Assembly: GCF_002209355.2 (NCBI RefSeq)
Contig: NZ_CP106855.1
Coordinates: forward strand, 2,232,001-2,296,000
Direction of reading: 5' to 3'
From: Bdellovibrio sp. SKB1291214
GTDB lineage: Bacteria > Bdellovibrionota > Bdellovibrionia > Bdellovibrionales > Bdellovibrionaceae
DNA: 64,000 bases
Position numbers and translations under genes: made by a program. Below are positions 54,388 through 63,600 of the stretch, one piece after another. The notes under the pieces are model-generated. The model saw only the letters and a program-made list of their open reading frames with translations, made no database searches and had not been told where the DNA came from. The first letter of the stretch is position 1; the number at the start of each line of letters is the position of its first letter.

Positions 54388-56382
54388 TTATTCTCCCTCA
54401 CTCGTAGTCGCAGCTTCGACTTTCTTTTTCACGCCTTTGTTTTTGATCGCATTGGCAATGATATCTGGATGGTATTTTTGGAAGTAAGCATTGTAAATGT
54501 CGCGTGCGATGGGAACACCACCAGTGTTACCGTGACACGAGTGCTCGGCCAAAATTGCAACAACGATCTCTGGATTTTCAGCCGGAGCATAAGAAACGAA
54601 CCAGCCGTGATGTCGCATGTGCATCGGACGAGCCGTACAGCTTGCGTGAATCTGATCTGCAGAGAATCCCATGACCTGGGCTGTTCCTGTTTTACCAGCG
54701 AATTCAACCCCTGGGACTTTCCAATAGCGGGCAGTACCCTTGTTACCATTCGCCACCAAGCGCATACCTTCTTTAACGACTTTGAAAGTTTCCGGAGTGA
54801 TTTTGATGCCGTTTGGCTGTGGCTGTTGTAAATCACGCACCACTTGCGGGAAGTTTTCGCGAAGCACTTTGCCATCTTGATCTAAGATCTTACGGATGAT
54901 GAAAGGCTTCACAACCTTACCTTCCGTGGCGATAGCGTTGTAAGCAATTGCCATGGAGATCGGAGTCACCGTTACGAAACCTTGACCGATTGCTGTCGAC
55001 AAGTTTTCCCCGGGTTGCCATTCTTCGCCCACAGTGGCTTTCTTCCATGCAGAGTTCGGCATAATACCGGACACTTCACGAGAAAGCTCGATACCCGTTT
55101 TCTGACCGATACCCATTGGATAGATATAGTCGTACATTTTATCTACACCCAATGCGATACCCATTTTATAGAAGAACACGTTCGAAGATTCTTCGATGGC
55201 TTGATAAACCGTGATGTTACCGTGACCCTGTTTCAAGGCATCATGGTAAGGACGACGACCGAAATAGAACACACCCGGAGCGGCCACGATGGTTGATGGA
55301 GTTATAACTTTCTCACTCAATGCAGCTACGGCTACCAATGGTTTAAATGTTGAACCCGGCGGGTTGTGATCTTGAATGATCTTATTACGCAGCGGTTTGA
55401 ACGGATCGTTGATCAAGCGCGACCAAGTTTGTGGCGAAATACCTGTCGAGAATTCATTCGGGTCAAAGGATGGAGCAGACACCCACGCCAAAACTTCGCC
55501 GTTTGTTTTCATCACCATGATGCCGCCGATATGACCGCGGTTATCAACGCCAGTGACATTAAAGGCTTTGTAAGCAGCTTCTTGGATATCGCGATCGATC
55601 GTTAGAACCGCGTTGTTTCCATGCACTGGAACTTGATCGCGAATTTGTTCGCCATAAATATTCGGAGTTTGTGTGACAGCCTCGCGACCGTGGGCATCGA
55701 CCTGGATGAAGGAGATACCATCAGTTCCACGAATATCGCGTTCCAATGTTTCTTCCAAACCAGATTTACCAACGATGTCACCTTGATCGAACTTCAAGAA
55801 ACCCTTGTAAAGGTCGTTAAAGATAGGAATTTGACGTTTCGAGATTTCGCCGACATAGCCGTATAACTGCGCGCCGTTTTCTTTCAGTGGATAGTAACGA
55901 ACGATAGATTCACGAATCTCAAGTCCCGGAGTATCCAGGCGAACTCGTTTCAAACGGAATACTTCCTCGCGGCTTAAATTCTCTTTCAAACGAATTTGCG
56001 CGAAAGGACCATTCTGTTTGCGGCTCTTTTGAACCTTTTGAACGACTTTTTCTGGCTCCATGCCTAAAATCGGACCAATAGTTCCTGCTAAGGCTTGAAG
56101 ATCCTCAATATATTGGGGCGTTAGTAAAACCTCAAAGCCCGGAAGATTTTCAACCAAAACTTTGCCATCACGGTCCAACATCAAACCACGGGGAGCAGTG
56201 ATTTTATTTTGCTTGATACGATTTTTCTCGGAGAACTCGCGAAGCTCGTTACCGGAGATGATTTGCAAATACCACAAACGCATCGTGAAGATACTGAACG
56301 TGAAAGCGATCAATATATAGAACAGTCTGTAGCGGCTTTGATATTCCTTAGCCTCATCCGGATTGCTGACGTACGTACTCAT
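54388..56382 (-). CDS. mrdA: Penicillin-binding protein 2 (elongation transpeptidase)
   Basis: A 664-residue class B PBP. An N-terminal membrane helix (about 20-40) is followed by the dimerisation domain and the transpeptidase domain (about 270-630). The catalytic SxxK is in PPGSTFKPLVAVAAL, SxN in EESSNVFFYKMG and KTG in FAGKTGTAQVMG. It crosslinks peptidoglycan in the side wall with RodA. The start overlaps the mreD stop by four bases. A Lys-rich tail of about 20 residues follows the domain. Confidence 0.96.
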   Translation of the reverse strand: MSTYVSNPDEAKEYQSRYRLFYILIAFTFSIFTMRLWYLQIISGNELREFSEKNRIKQNKITAPRGLMLDRDGKVLVENLPGFEVLLTPQYIEDLQALAGTIGPILGMEPEKVVQKVQKSRKQNGPFAQIRLKENLSREEVFRLKRVRLDTPGLEIRESIVRYYPLKENGAQLYGYVGEISKRQIPIFNDLYKGFLKFDQGDIVGKSGLEETLERDIRGTDGISFIQVDAHGREAVTQTPNIYGEQIRDQVPVHGNNAVLTIDRDIQEAAYKAFNVTGVDNRGHIGGIMVMKTNGEVLAWVSAPSFDPNEFSTGISPQTWSRLINDPFKPLRNKIIQDHNPPGSTFKPLVAVAALSEKVITPSTIVAAPGVFYFGRRPYHDALKQGHGNITVYQAIEESSNVFFYKMGIALGVDKMYDYIYPMGIGQKTGIELSREVSGIMPNSAWKKATVGEEWQPGENLSTAIGQGFVTVTPISMAIAYNAIATEGKVVKPFIIRKILDQDGKVLRENFPQVVRDLQQPQPNGIKITPETFKVVKEGMRLVANGNKGTARYWKVPGVEFAGKTGTAQVMGFSADQIHASCTARPMHMRHHGWFVSYAPAENPEIVVAILAEHSCHGNTGGVPIARDIYNAYFQKYHPDIIANAIKNKGVKKKVEAATTSEGE

Positions 56383-56915
56383 AGATCAAATCCTCCAGGC
56401 TCGTGAACAAGTTCGTCCTGAGTGACTTTGTCGATTCTTGCCAGCACAAAATACATAAGGAAGGCAAAGGTTGGTGTCAGAATGATTTGCACCAAACGAT
56501 CAACGATTTCAAAACTTGCAGGGTTTCTTTCCATCACTAAAGACAGGAAGAAATAAATAAGGTGATAAGCGACCGCGGAAAAACCACACATAATAGTATA
56601 GTAACCAGCACCACTCCAGAAGACGCGGCTTTTGATCCCGTAAACCAAGATGAACAAAATCAAAAGCGAGAACAGCATCATCTTAAGGGGCATGGCTGTA
56701 AAGATCAGCAAAATCGCTCCCATTGCATAGATCATAAAAATTGCCGGGAAGGGTTTGCGATAAAGAGTCATATAGACAATCAAATTCAACCACAATAGCG
56801 GAGCCGGGACGTTGCCAAAGAATTGAAACCACAAAGTGGATTGAATTCCAGCAGCTACCAGCAGGGCCGCTAAGAAAATTAAAAAGTTTAAAGTCGCATT
56901 CCAGCGGATTTTCAC
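56379..56915 (-). CDS. mreD: Rod shape-determining protein MreD
   Basis: A 178-residue inner-membrane protein with about five or six hydrophobic helices and no large soluble domain. Sequence alone is only moderately diagnostic, but length, topology and position directly between mreC and mrdA make the call secure. It is part of the elongasome connecting MreB filaments to periplasmic synthesis. Starts one base from the mreC stop and overlaps mrdA by four bases. Confidence 0.88.
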   Translation of the reverse strand: MKIRWNATLNFLIFLAALLVAAGIQSTLWFQFFGNVPAPLLWLNLIVYMTLYRKPFPAIFMIYAMGAILLIFTAMPLKMMLFSLLILFILVYGIKSRVFWSGAGYYTIMCGFSAVAYHLIYFFLSLVMERNPASFEIVDRLVQIILTPTFAFLMYFVLARIDKVTQDELVHEPGGFDL

Positions 56916-57979
56916 TATGGATTCTCCTGTGGTTTAGCTGCTGGGGGTGCTTTAGGCGCTTCTTTAGGTGTCGTTTTTGGCGCTACAGATGCCGCCGGAG
57001 TCGCAGTCGGTGATGCGGCCGGTGTTGTGCCTGGTTTTACCAAAGTAGGTGTCGCTGCTGGATGCGCTTGATTGACTGGAGGAGCATCTGTTCCTGGAGT
57101 TGCATTAGGGACAACACCATCAGCGGCAGCTGCTTGCGGAGCGTACTTATCGCCGAAGTCCTCTTTAGAAGAATCAACAATGATGAACACTTCTTCAACT
57201 TTGTAAGGGTCTACAACGGGGCGCAAATCTACTTTCAAGGAAACAGAGAAGGTTTTTCTTTCAACGGATTCAACGATCGCAACTGGGAAGCCTTTCGGGA
57301 AGATATTGTCCAAACCGCCTGTTACCACCAGGTCGCCTTCTTTAACGTCTTCCGTACGCTCTACGTATTTCAGAGCACAGCTTGTTTGTGATTTACCTTC
57401 AACGATACCGTGAGCACGTGTTCTTTGAACGATACCGTCAACGACCGCATAACGATCTGTGATCAACATCACGTGAGCTGTGAAGGGCTCTGGTTTAAAG
57501 ATGTAACCTAAAACACCCGAAGTTGTGATCACGGCCATTCCGGCCTTCAAACCATCCTGTGTTCCTTTATTGATGGTCACTGTGTTGTGATCAATCACCA
57601 AGTCACGGCCGATAACTTGGGCCGAAGTCAGTTTCATTTTTGTTTGCGTTTTAAATTCCAACAAACCGCGCAGGCGGGTGTTTTCAATTTCAAGCTCGTT
57701 CATCGATTGCAAACGGCTTTGCAATTCGTTGTTGGTGCTATGAAGTTCTTCACTTTTCTTTTTGATATCAATCAAGTTTACGTACATCGCCGTCGTATCC
57801 TTGACCCCGCTGCTGAAACCATAAAAAGTTTCGGACACAGCGCTGCCTAACATGCTAAATGGTTTTACCAACCAGTGAGATTCTTGAGGACGTTGCTGCA
57901 TGTTGATGGAAATGAGTGGCAAAGCCAAAACGATTCCGATGAGCACAAGTTTTTTGAGATCAAAGTTGAAAAAGTTCAA
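56915..57979 (-). CDS. mreC: Rod shape-determining protein MreC
   Basis: A 354-residue bitopic protein. After a membrane helix (about 9-25) comes a coiled coil (about 65-105, LIDIKKKSEELHSTNNELQ) and the MreC beta domain (about 115-275), with VIGRDLVIDHNTVTINKGTQDGLKAGMAV and GDLVVTGGLDNIFPKGFPVA. A Pro/Ala-rich low-complexity tail of about 75 residues follows, longer than in E. coli. It organises PBP2-RodA. mreB does not precede it in this window; the upstream gene is divergent. Confidence 0.93.
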   Translation of the reverse strand: MNFFNFDLKKLVLIGIVLALPLISINMQQRPQESHWLVKPFSMLGSAVSETFYGFSSGVKDTTAMYVNLIDIKKKSEELHSTNNELQSRLQSMNELEIENTRLRGLLEFKTQTKMKLTSAQVIGRDLVIDHNTVTINKGTQDGLKAGMAVITTSGVLGYIFKPEPFTAHVMLITDRYAVVDGIVQRTRAHGIVEGKSQTSCALKYVERTEDVKEGDLVVTGGLDNIFPKGFPVAIVESVERKTFSVSLKVDLRPVVDPYKVEEVFIIVDSSKEDFGDKYAPQAAAADGVVPNATPGTDAPPVNQAHPAATPTLVKPGTTPAASPTATPAASVAPKTTPKEAPKAPPAAKPQENP

Positions 57980-58111
57980 ATGTCACCTACCTAATACTTT
58001 CCAACGCTATCAAAAGAGTTAAGGAATTCAACAATTTCCCCTTGAAAAAAATAAAAATTCGTAAGGTAATGAAGCCGCTTGTTTGGAAGCTTTGTTTCAG
58101 GAAGGAATTTT

Positions 58112-59146
58112 ATGAGCGAAAATATGGCAGATAAAATGAAAAGAAAGCTGAACGCTAAGAGTGTCACAGCGATCATTCTTTTCGGTGCGATCATTCTTAC
58201 TTTCGTATTTATGGACGTGGGTGCAAAGATGGGCATGAGCGTGGGCTCGGTGGCTCGTGTGAACAACGCGTTGATCTCCGTAGGTGATTTCCAAAGAGAA
58301 GAAACCCGTGTTTCCGAATACTATAAAAGCATCTTTGGCAGTCAGATGGATTTTAGCTCTCAGCGTCAACTCCTTCGCCAGCAAGCGATTGAGAACTTAA
58401 TCCGCAATGAACTTGTGGCACAAGCTGCACATTCCGAAGGCATTTTGGCAACAGACAGAGAGTTGGCTGATTTCTTAACCAAAGATATCCCACAGTTCCA
58501 AACTAATGGCGTTTTCCAAAAGGAAATCTACAGAAACTTCCTGGAAGGAAACCGTTTCACTGCCGGCGACTTTGAAAGTAAAATGAAGAAAGACATCACG
58601 AATGTTCGTGCGCGTCACTTATTTGAAATCGTGAACCGCACTTCTCAAGCTGAAGCAAATAAAATGCAAGAGCTTCGCGGTGGTAAAATCAACGTGTCTT
58701 TCGTGAAAATTGAAGAAGATGCTTTGATCAAAGCGATGACTAAGGAAAAAGCCGAAGCTGCCATCAAAGCTCTGGATGAAGCTTTGACGAAAGGCGATGA
58801 AGCCGCTGTGAATGCACAGCTTAAAGAAATGAAAGCCGGTTGGGAAGAGACTGGTTTGGTGGAATTGGGCGCAGATCAGTTCCCAAAAATCACTAGCAAA
58901 GTGGCGACTGAATCTGTCTTCGAACTGACGAAAGCTCAACCCCTGTTGAAGCGCCTGGTTCGTGACGGAAACTCCAAATACGTTTTGAAACTTAAAGAAG
59001 TAAAAATGGAAGGCGGAAAAGCACTTGAGCCGATGACTCTTGAAATGGCGCAAAAACGCCGTGGTGATGGTATGTTCGAAGCTTGGGTCAACCAATTCCG
59101 TAAGAACTCTCACCTGACAATGAACAAACAAGTATTGGAAATGTAA
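58112..59146 (+). CDS. SurA/PpiD-like N-terminal-domain membrane chaperone
   Basis: A 344-residue protein with one membrane helix near the N-terminus (about 22-42, AIILFGAIILTFVFMDVG). The SurA_N-type helical region is VARVNNALISVGDFQREETRV and IENLIRNELVAQAAHSEGILATDRELADFL (about 50-145), a pattern shared with PpiD. I see no parvulin isomerase domain where PpiD has one, so it is probably a holdase-type periplasmic chaperone. AGGAAGGA precedes the ATG at 58112. It diverges from mreC and is followed three bases later by the next gene. Confidence 0.75.
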   Translation: MSENMADKMKRKLNAKSVTAIILFGAIILTFVFMDVGAKMGMSVGSVARVNNALISVGDFQREETRVSEYYKSIFGSQMDFSSQRQLLRQQAIENLIRNELVAQAAHSEGILATDRELADFLTKDIPQFQTNGVFQKEIYRNFLEGNRFTAGDFESKMKKDITNVRARHLFEIVNRTSQAEANKMQELRGGKINVSFVKIEEDALIKAMTKEKAEAAIKALDEALTKGDEAAVNAQLKEMKAGWEETGLVELGADQFPKITSKVATESVFELTKAQPLLKRLVRDGNSKYVLKLKEVKMEGGKALEPMTLEMAQKRRGDGMFEAWVNQFRKNSHLTMNKQVLEM

Positions 59147-59149
59147 TCC

Positions 59150-59788
59150 GTGCTTCAGTTTGTACGCGAAATTTCTATTTCAATCGTACTTCAAACAGCC
59201 TCGTCCGCAAGACGGGGCTTTTTGTTTAAGTTGGCAGCGGGGTTCTCGAAAGAGATCAATCCGCTGTCGGGAATGAGTGTGAACTTAGTTTTGGTCGATC
59301 AATGGTTGGCCGAACTTAAAAGTGACCTGGAGCACACCGTATTTGAATCCGAATCCGATAGTTTGAGTCATGCCTTCGCCGAAATTTTGGCGGTGACAAG
59401 ACTGAACCTAACGGGAAACGCCGTCGAAGAGGACGCTGAACTTATCAGTTTAGATTTCCGCGAAGAGCGCGGCTGGGGTTTTGCCTGGAACCATTTGCAA
59501 TCTCCGGTAGAGATGCTGGTTAAGCACTCTCATTATTTAGAAGGTTTCCTAGCTGTTCCTGAGGACGCATCTTTGTGCAAGGTTGAATTCGTGTGGTTAA
59601 GAACGCAAGACTGCGAAACTGATTTTGCTCACGAAGGCTTTAAGATCTTAAAGAATCTCGCAGCGAAAAACTTTGAAGAACTGCAATCCAAACTCGCTTT
59701 GCACCAAGGCGGGGAGCTCGACAGTGACAGCTTCTTGGCTGAAATTCACATCCACAATCTGTCTAAAGGCTACTCCCTGACTCTGTAA
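59150..59788 (+). CDS. Protein of unknown function, weak T-fold (PTPS-like) resemblance
   Basis: A 212-residue cytoplasmic protein starting with GTG three bases after the upstream stop. LFKLAAGFSKEINPLSGMSVNLVLVDQWLAELKSDLEH (about 26-63) resembles the core of 6-carboxytetrahydropterin synthases (the pattern G-M-x-V-N/D-L and a following long helix). However, the zinc-binding histidines and catalytic Cys expected of QueD are not present, so enzymatic activity is unlikely or altered. It is coupled to the SurA-like gene. Function unknown. Confidence 0.45.
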   Translation: MLQFVREISISIVLQTASSARRGFLFKLAAGFSKEINPLSGMSVNLVLVDQWLAELKSDLEHTVFESESDSLSHAFAEILAVTRLNLTGNAVEEDAELISLDFREERGWGFAWNHLQSPVEMLVKHSHYLEGFLAVPEDASLCKVEFVWLRTQDCETDFAHEGFKILKNLAAKNFEELQSKLALHQGGELDSDSFLAEIHIHNLSKGYSLTL

Positions 59789-59959
59789 AAGGTTTCCTGT
59801 GGACGAATTCTTTTCCTTTAAAACGTCTATATTCCGTATAAACATATTGTTAACGTCCTTTCTTTAGAATGACCAAATGACAACGTGCATTTTCTATCGA
59901 TTCTAGCTATCAGACATGAGCATATTTTGACCTTACTGAAGGATAGTTGAGGGGATTCA

Positions 59960-61039
59960 ATGAAAACTATTTTAGGTCTTTTAGTGTTCTTGTCGACTTT
60001 CACGGCGGTGAAGGCACAGGCGCAGATGGCGATGGTGGCGGCACCTTCACAAGAATTCTGTATGCAAAATTTTAATGCGTATGGACCGCTTTACGCTCCG
60101 AATACCACAGAACGAATGGATTGGATTGGGTCACTGTTAAAAGCAGTTCCTCGTTGTCGTGTGGTTCAACTTCAAGAAGTTTGGAACGCTTCCAATATCG
60201 ATCAGATCGAATCCGCTGTGGGAAGCTCCTACCATATTAGTTCTCCGAATCGTGAGAGTCGTATCGGTGTGATGTCGATGTTTGATGGTGATATCAAAGC
60301 CACGTGGACATTTGATTTCAACATTAACAATTTGGGCGGCTTTTTAGATGAAATCCGCGAAACCTTCGGTGTTAAAAAGGCCTTTCATATTGTTCAAGCT
60401 CGCTTGCCTGAAATGAGTGAAGACTTTTATTTCGTGAACACTCACTTGCATCCCATGAGCACCGAAATCCGCATCACACAAATAATCGACATGGCGAACT
60501 GGCGTTTGCGTAATCCCAATTTGAAAATGTTGATGTCTGGAGATTTTAACGCTAACGAAAAATCTTTCGAACGCGAGTTGATGATGGCCTTGATGGGACT
60601 TCATGATTCGTTCCAAGATACTTTGGGTGGAACTTATCCTCCAGGCTATTGCACTTACTGTGCAAACAATCCTCACAGTTGGATGCCTGGGGATCATATT
60701 TTGGATTATATCTTTGTATCGAATGCGGGCGGCGCCGATACACGCATCAAAGCCGTGGCTGGAGAAATCAACATGCGTGGTCCGTTGAAGGAGCCATTGT
60801 CCGATCACTACGGACTTCGCGTGCATTTTAAAATTGCCGATGGAGATGGCATTTTGACGAACGAACAATGGTTCTTATACCGTGAAAGAACAATGCAACT
60901 GTTGAATCAAGCTGCACAGATTCTGACAAACCATGGAGATCGGGATTTAGTTCCTTATATTAAAGAACTTCAGACGATGAAATACCAAATCCAAGTACAG
61001 CAAGGTGAGTTCTATAATTACTTTGTTCAATACAGATAG
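59960..61039 (+). CDS. Secreted endonuclease/exonuclease/phosphatase-family protein
   Basis: A 359-residue exported hydrolase. The signal peptide (about 1-20, ending VKAQA) is followed by an EEP fold with VVQLQEVWN (metal-binding Glu), FVNTHLHPM, LMSGDFNANE and the terminal LSDHYGLRVHF motif, all characteristic of DNase I/sphingomyelinase-type phosphodiesterases. The substrate could be DNA, RNA, phospholipid or inositol phosphate; the sequence does not decide. A C-terminal helical extension of about 75 residues follows. GAGGGGA lies just before the ATG. A small secreted gene follows eight bases downstream. Confidence 0.85.
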   Translation: MKTILGLLVFLSTFTAVKAQAQMAMVAAPSQEFCMQNFNAYGPLYAPNTTERMDWIGSLLKAVPRCRVVQLQEVWNASNIDQIESAVGSSYHISSPNRESRIGVMSMFDGDIKATWTFDFNINNLGGFLDEIRETFGVKKAFHIVQARLPEMSEDFYFVNTHLHPMSTEIRITQIIDMANWRLRNPNLKMLMSGDFNANEKSFERELMMALMGLHDSFQDTLGGTYPPGYCTYCANNPHSWMPGDHILDYIFVSNAGGADTRIKAVAGEINMRGPLKEPLSDHYGLRVHFKIADGDGILTNEQWFLYRERTMQLLNQAAQILTNHGDRDLVPYIKELQTMKYQIQVQQGEFYNYFVQYR

Positions 61040-61047
61040 GCTTTCAT

Positions 61048-61443
61048 ATGAAACGTTTTTCCATGTTTGCCTCTTTGATTGTGTCTTTGTTCAGCCTGTC
61101 CGCTCTCGCAGGCAAACCAACTCTGATCTGCCTTTTCACCAACCCAACAATCCGCATGGTTGTGTTGGCCAAGGGTGAAAAGATCGGGCAGGTGGGAGAT
61201 ATGGTGACTTATGAGCACTATACGACTCCGGGCGAGATGGGGTACGTTACGGAATCTTACGTTAAAGATGGTGCTCTTTCGATGAAAATATCTGGCGCCA
61301 CCGAGGATGATATAGTTTTAGAAGTAGCTTTCGGCAAGCCAGGCCGTGACGAAAACACGAACCGCATTTACGAAAACGCGGGTCTTCTAAAAACTGCCTA
61401 CGACGAAGTCATCGTTTACGGCGGTTGCGATTTAATTGAATAA
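61048..61443 (+). CDS. Small secreted protein of unknown function
   Basis: A 131-residue exported protein with a signal peptide (about 1-21, ending SALAG). The mature part is beta-rich with two cysteines (ICLFTN near the start, GGCDLIE at the end) that could close a disulfide. It starts eight bases after the EEP-family stop and is followed by a terminator, so the two are probably cotranscribed. No family recognised; it could be a companion of the EEP hydrolase, but this is context only. Confidence 0.7.
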   Translation: MKRFSMFASLIVSLFSLSALAGKPTLICLFTNPTIRMVVLAKGEKIGQVGDMVTYEHYTTPGEMGYVTESYVKDGALSMKISGATEDDIVLEVAFGKPGRDENTNRIYENAGLLKTAYDEVIVYGGCDLIE

Positions 61444-61448
61444 AAATA

Positions 61449-61477
61449 AAAAAGCCCGGGAGACCGGGCTTTTTTGG
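61449..61477. terminator. Bidirectional intrinsic terminator
   Basis: AAAGCCCGG, loop GAGA and CCGGGCTTT, with A and T runs on each side. It separates the small secreted gene from cdd. Confidence 0.92.
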
Positions 61478-61508
61478 TACTGCTATGCGAGCAGCAGTGT
61501 AGACAGGC

Positions 61509-61913
61509 TTAGTCCAAATGTTTCGGTGTGAAAGCTTCTGGGAAGATCTCTCCAAATTTGAAGGTCTTCATTTTTCCAGTTAGGTTGGCAGTATAGATCA
61601 AAGTTTCTTCGCTACCGAACTCTGCGATCACTTGGCGGCAGAATCCACACGGTGGCCATGGTTTGTCAGCGTCGCTGATAACCATCACTTCTTTCACAGA
61701 TTTCGAAGCGCCTTCGCTAACAGCTTTCCACAAAGCCACTCGCTCCGCACACACAGTTCCACCGTAAGATGCATTTTCAACATTGCAGCCGTTAAAAATT
61801 TGACCGTCAGCCATCAAAACAGCGGCACCGATATGGGCGCCGGAGTAGGGCGCGTGGGCGCGTTTTTGGGCTACAGCCGCGGCATCGAATAATTTCTTTT
61901 GCATGTCGTTCAT
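61509..61913 (-). CDS. cdd: Cytidine deaminase
   Basis: A 134-residue tetrameric-type cytidine deaminase in the pyrimidine salvage pathway, converting cytidine or deoxycytidine to uridine or deoxyuridine. The zinc site is formed by TVCAERVALW (Cys and catalytic Glu) and PPCGFCRQV (two Cys); GCNVENASYGG is the substrate-binding signature. GAGGAG precedes the ATG. It is 43 bases downstream of maf on the same strand. Confidence 0.96.
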   Translation of the reverse strand: MNDMQKKLFDAAAVAQKRAHAPYSGAHIGAAVLMADGQIFNGCNVENASYGGTVCAERVALWKAVSEGASKSVKEVMVISDADKPWPPCGFCRQVIAEFGSEETLIYTANLTGKMKTFKFGEIFPEAFTPKHLD

Positions 61914-61956
61914 AGATGACTCCTCAGGTACGCGGGGCCGGAACCAAATGTTCGGC

Positions 61957-62526
61957 TTAAAGCGGACTACAAGTCTCTAATATTTTTGACAGTTCAATCA
62001 AGGGTAATCCTTGAATGGCCGTAAAATCTTGGGATTCAATTTTGGAAAACAGCATGATTCCGTGTTTTTCGATCTTATAGCTTCCGGCGCAGTCCGTCGG
62101 CATGTCGAGGTCAACATAGCGTTCGATCTGCTCGCGACTCATCGCTTTCATATGCATGCGCGTGATGTCGGTATAGGGGATGGCTTTTTCGCCGTCAAAA
62201 ACGCAAATTGCTGTCACAAGCTCGTGGATTTTACCCTGCATGCTCATCAGTTGCTCAATCGCCTTGTCACGCGTATGCGCCTTGCCAATGATGCGGCCCT
62301 CAAAAGAAACCAGCTGATCTCCACCGATAACGACTTTTCCTTCGCCCTTAAGGCTTTGAGCCTTAAGGAAGGCTAAGTGTTCAGCTAAAGCGCGGGGAGC
62401 CAGTGTGGGATCTTTATGCTTATCCTCGTCGATAGCAGGCGGTTGAGCAGTAAAAGGCACAGCCAAACGAGAGAGAAGTTCTTGTCTGTATTTGGAGGTC
62501 GAAGCCAGGATCAGTTGCTTTTTCAT
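61957..62526 (-). CDS. Maf-family nucleotide pyrophosphatase
   Basis: A 189-residue Maf/YceF-like protein, with the N-terminal LILASTSKYRQELLSRL (about 5-21), VIGGDQLVSFEGRIIGK (about 66-82) and the C-terminal GSYKIEKHG and GLPLIEL. The family hydrolyses non-canonical or modified nucleoside triphosphates and can affect septum formation. The start has no good ribosome site, but no alternative ATG fits better. Upstream of cdd on the same strand, a possible two-gene nucleotide-metabolism unit. Confidence 0.88.
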   Translation of the reverse strand: MKKQLILASTSKYRQELLSRLAVPFTAQPPAIDEDKHKDPTLAPRALAEHLAFLKAQSLKGEGKVVIGGDQLVSFEGRIIGKAHTRDKAIEQLMSMQGKIHELVTAICVFDGEKAIPYTDITRMHMKAMSREQIERYVDLDMPTDCAGSYKIEKHGIMLFSKIESQDFTAIQGLPLIELSKILETCSPL

Positions 62527-62607
62527 GTTATCGGTTATATTTCAATTTCGCTGTAAAAACTATAAAAACAGAGTCTTTACAGGGAATCTGCGGTACAAGG
62601 CAAAACC

Positions 62608-63519
62608 ATGACGAACAAACATCTTCCAGACGTCGCTAAAGAAACTCATACAGAAAAATTCGCTCCCATTGATTGGGTGGGTATGGGTTCCATCGAACTT
62701 CCTATTTTATTAAAACAAGCTGATGGCGTGTATCGCATTCCTGCGCGCGCTGATGCGAAAGTCAGTCTTGATAAAAAACCTTCCCGTGGCATTCATATGT
62801 CGCGCTTGTATTTGATCACTCAGGAAACACTTTCAAAAAACGAAATGACATTGGGTCTTTTGGGACAAGCAACAGACGAGTTTTTGAAAACTCACGAAGA
62901 GCTTTCCACACAAGCTTTGATCCAAGTTCAATTCGAAGCGCCATTGGTACGTAAGGCTTTAAAGAGTGCGAACCAAGCATGGCGCTCTTATCCTGTCACG
63001 CTGTCAGCTTTCAATGAAAACGGTGTTAAGAAATACTATGTTGAAGCCGTGATTACTTATTCTTCAACATGTCCTGCCTCCGCGGCGCTGTCTCGCCAGT
63101 TGATTCAAGACAACTTCAAACAGCAATTTGGAGCGACATCGTTAGATTTTGATGTGGTTCACCAATGGTTGGGAACGACTCAAGGGATCGTGGCGACTCC
63201 GCATGCGCAACGCAGTTTTGCCCGTGTGAAAATTGAAGTCGGTCCAAATTATGACTACGCAAAAATCATCGATGTGATCGAAGATGCTTTGCAGACGGCA
63301 GTTCAAGGTGCGGTTAAACGTGAAGACGAGCAGGAGTTCGCTCTTCGAAATGGCCAAAACCTGATGTTCTGTGAAGACGCAGCTCGTCGCGGCAAAGAAG
63401 CATTGGATAAACAGAGCGATATTCTAGATTACGTCGTTGAGTTCAGCCACGTTGAGAGTTTGCATCCGCACAATGCGGTATCCCATATCTCTGCCGGGAA
63501 GAATTTACGCACTTTTTGA
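62608..63519 (+). CDS. folE2: GTP cyclohydrolase FolE2
   Basis: A 303-residue type IB GTP cyclohydrolase, first enzyme of folate (and queuosine) synthesis, which forms dihydroneopterin triphosphate. PSRGIHMSRLYLITQE (about 56-71) carries the conserved His-Met-Ser-Arg, YSSTCPASAALSRQL (about 151-165) the conserved Cys, and VEVGPNYDY-type KIEVGPNYDYAKIIDVIEDAL follows. It normally works without the zinc demanded by FolE1, and in several bacteria is induced under zinc limitation. Diverges from maf and precedes fur. Confidence 0.93.
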   Translation: MTNKHLPDVAKETHTEKFAPIDWVGMGSIELPILLKQADGVYRIPARADAKVSLDKKPSRGIHMSRLYLITQETLSKNEMTLGLLGQATDEFLKTHEELSTQALIQVQFEAPLVRKALKSANQAWRSYPVTLSAFNENGVKKYYVEAVITYSSTCPASAALSRQLIQDNFKQQFGATSLDFDVVHQWLGTTQGIVATPHAQRSFARVKIEVGPNYDYAKIIDVIEDALQTAVQGAVKREDEQEFALRNGQNLMFCEDAARRGKEALDKQSDILDYVVEFSHVESLHPHNAVSHISAGKNLRTF

Positions 63520-63527
63520 AATCTAAC

Positions 63528-63542
63528 TGATAATCATTGTCA
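63528..63542 (+). promoter_or_regulatory. Fur box upstream of fur
   Basis: TGATAATCATTGTCA matches the 7-1-7 Fur-box consensus TGATAATNATTATCA at all but one informative position. It lies about 58 bp before the fur start codon and just downstream of folE2, which fits autoregulation. Confidence 0.75.
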
Positions 63543-63600
63543 GAACAGTGGACTTTGACCCCAGGGGCGTCCTATAAACTTGAGTTCGAGGAGCCTACGA

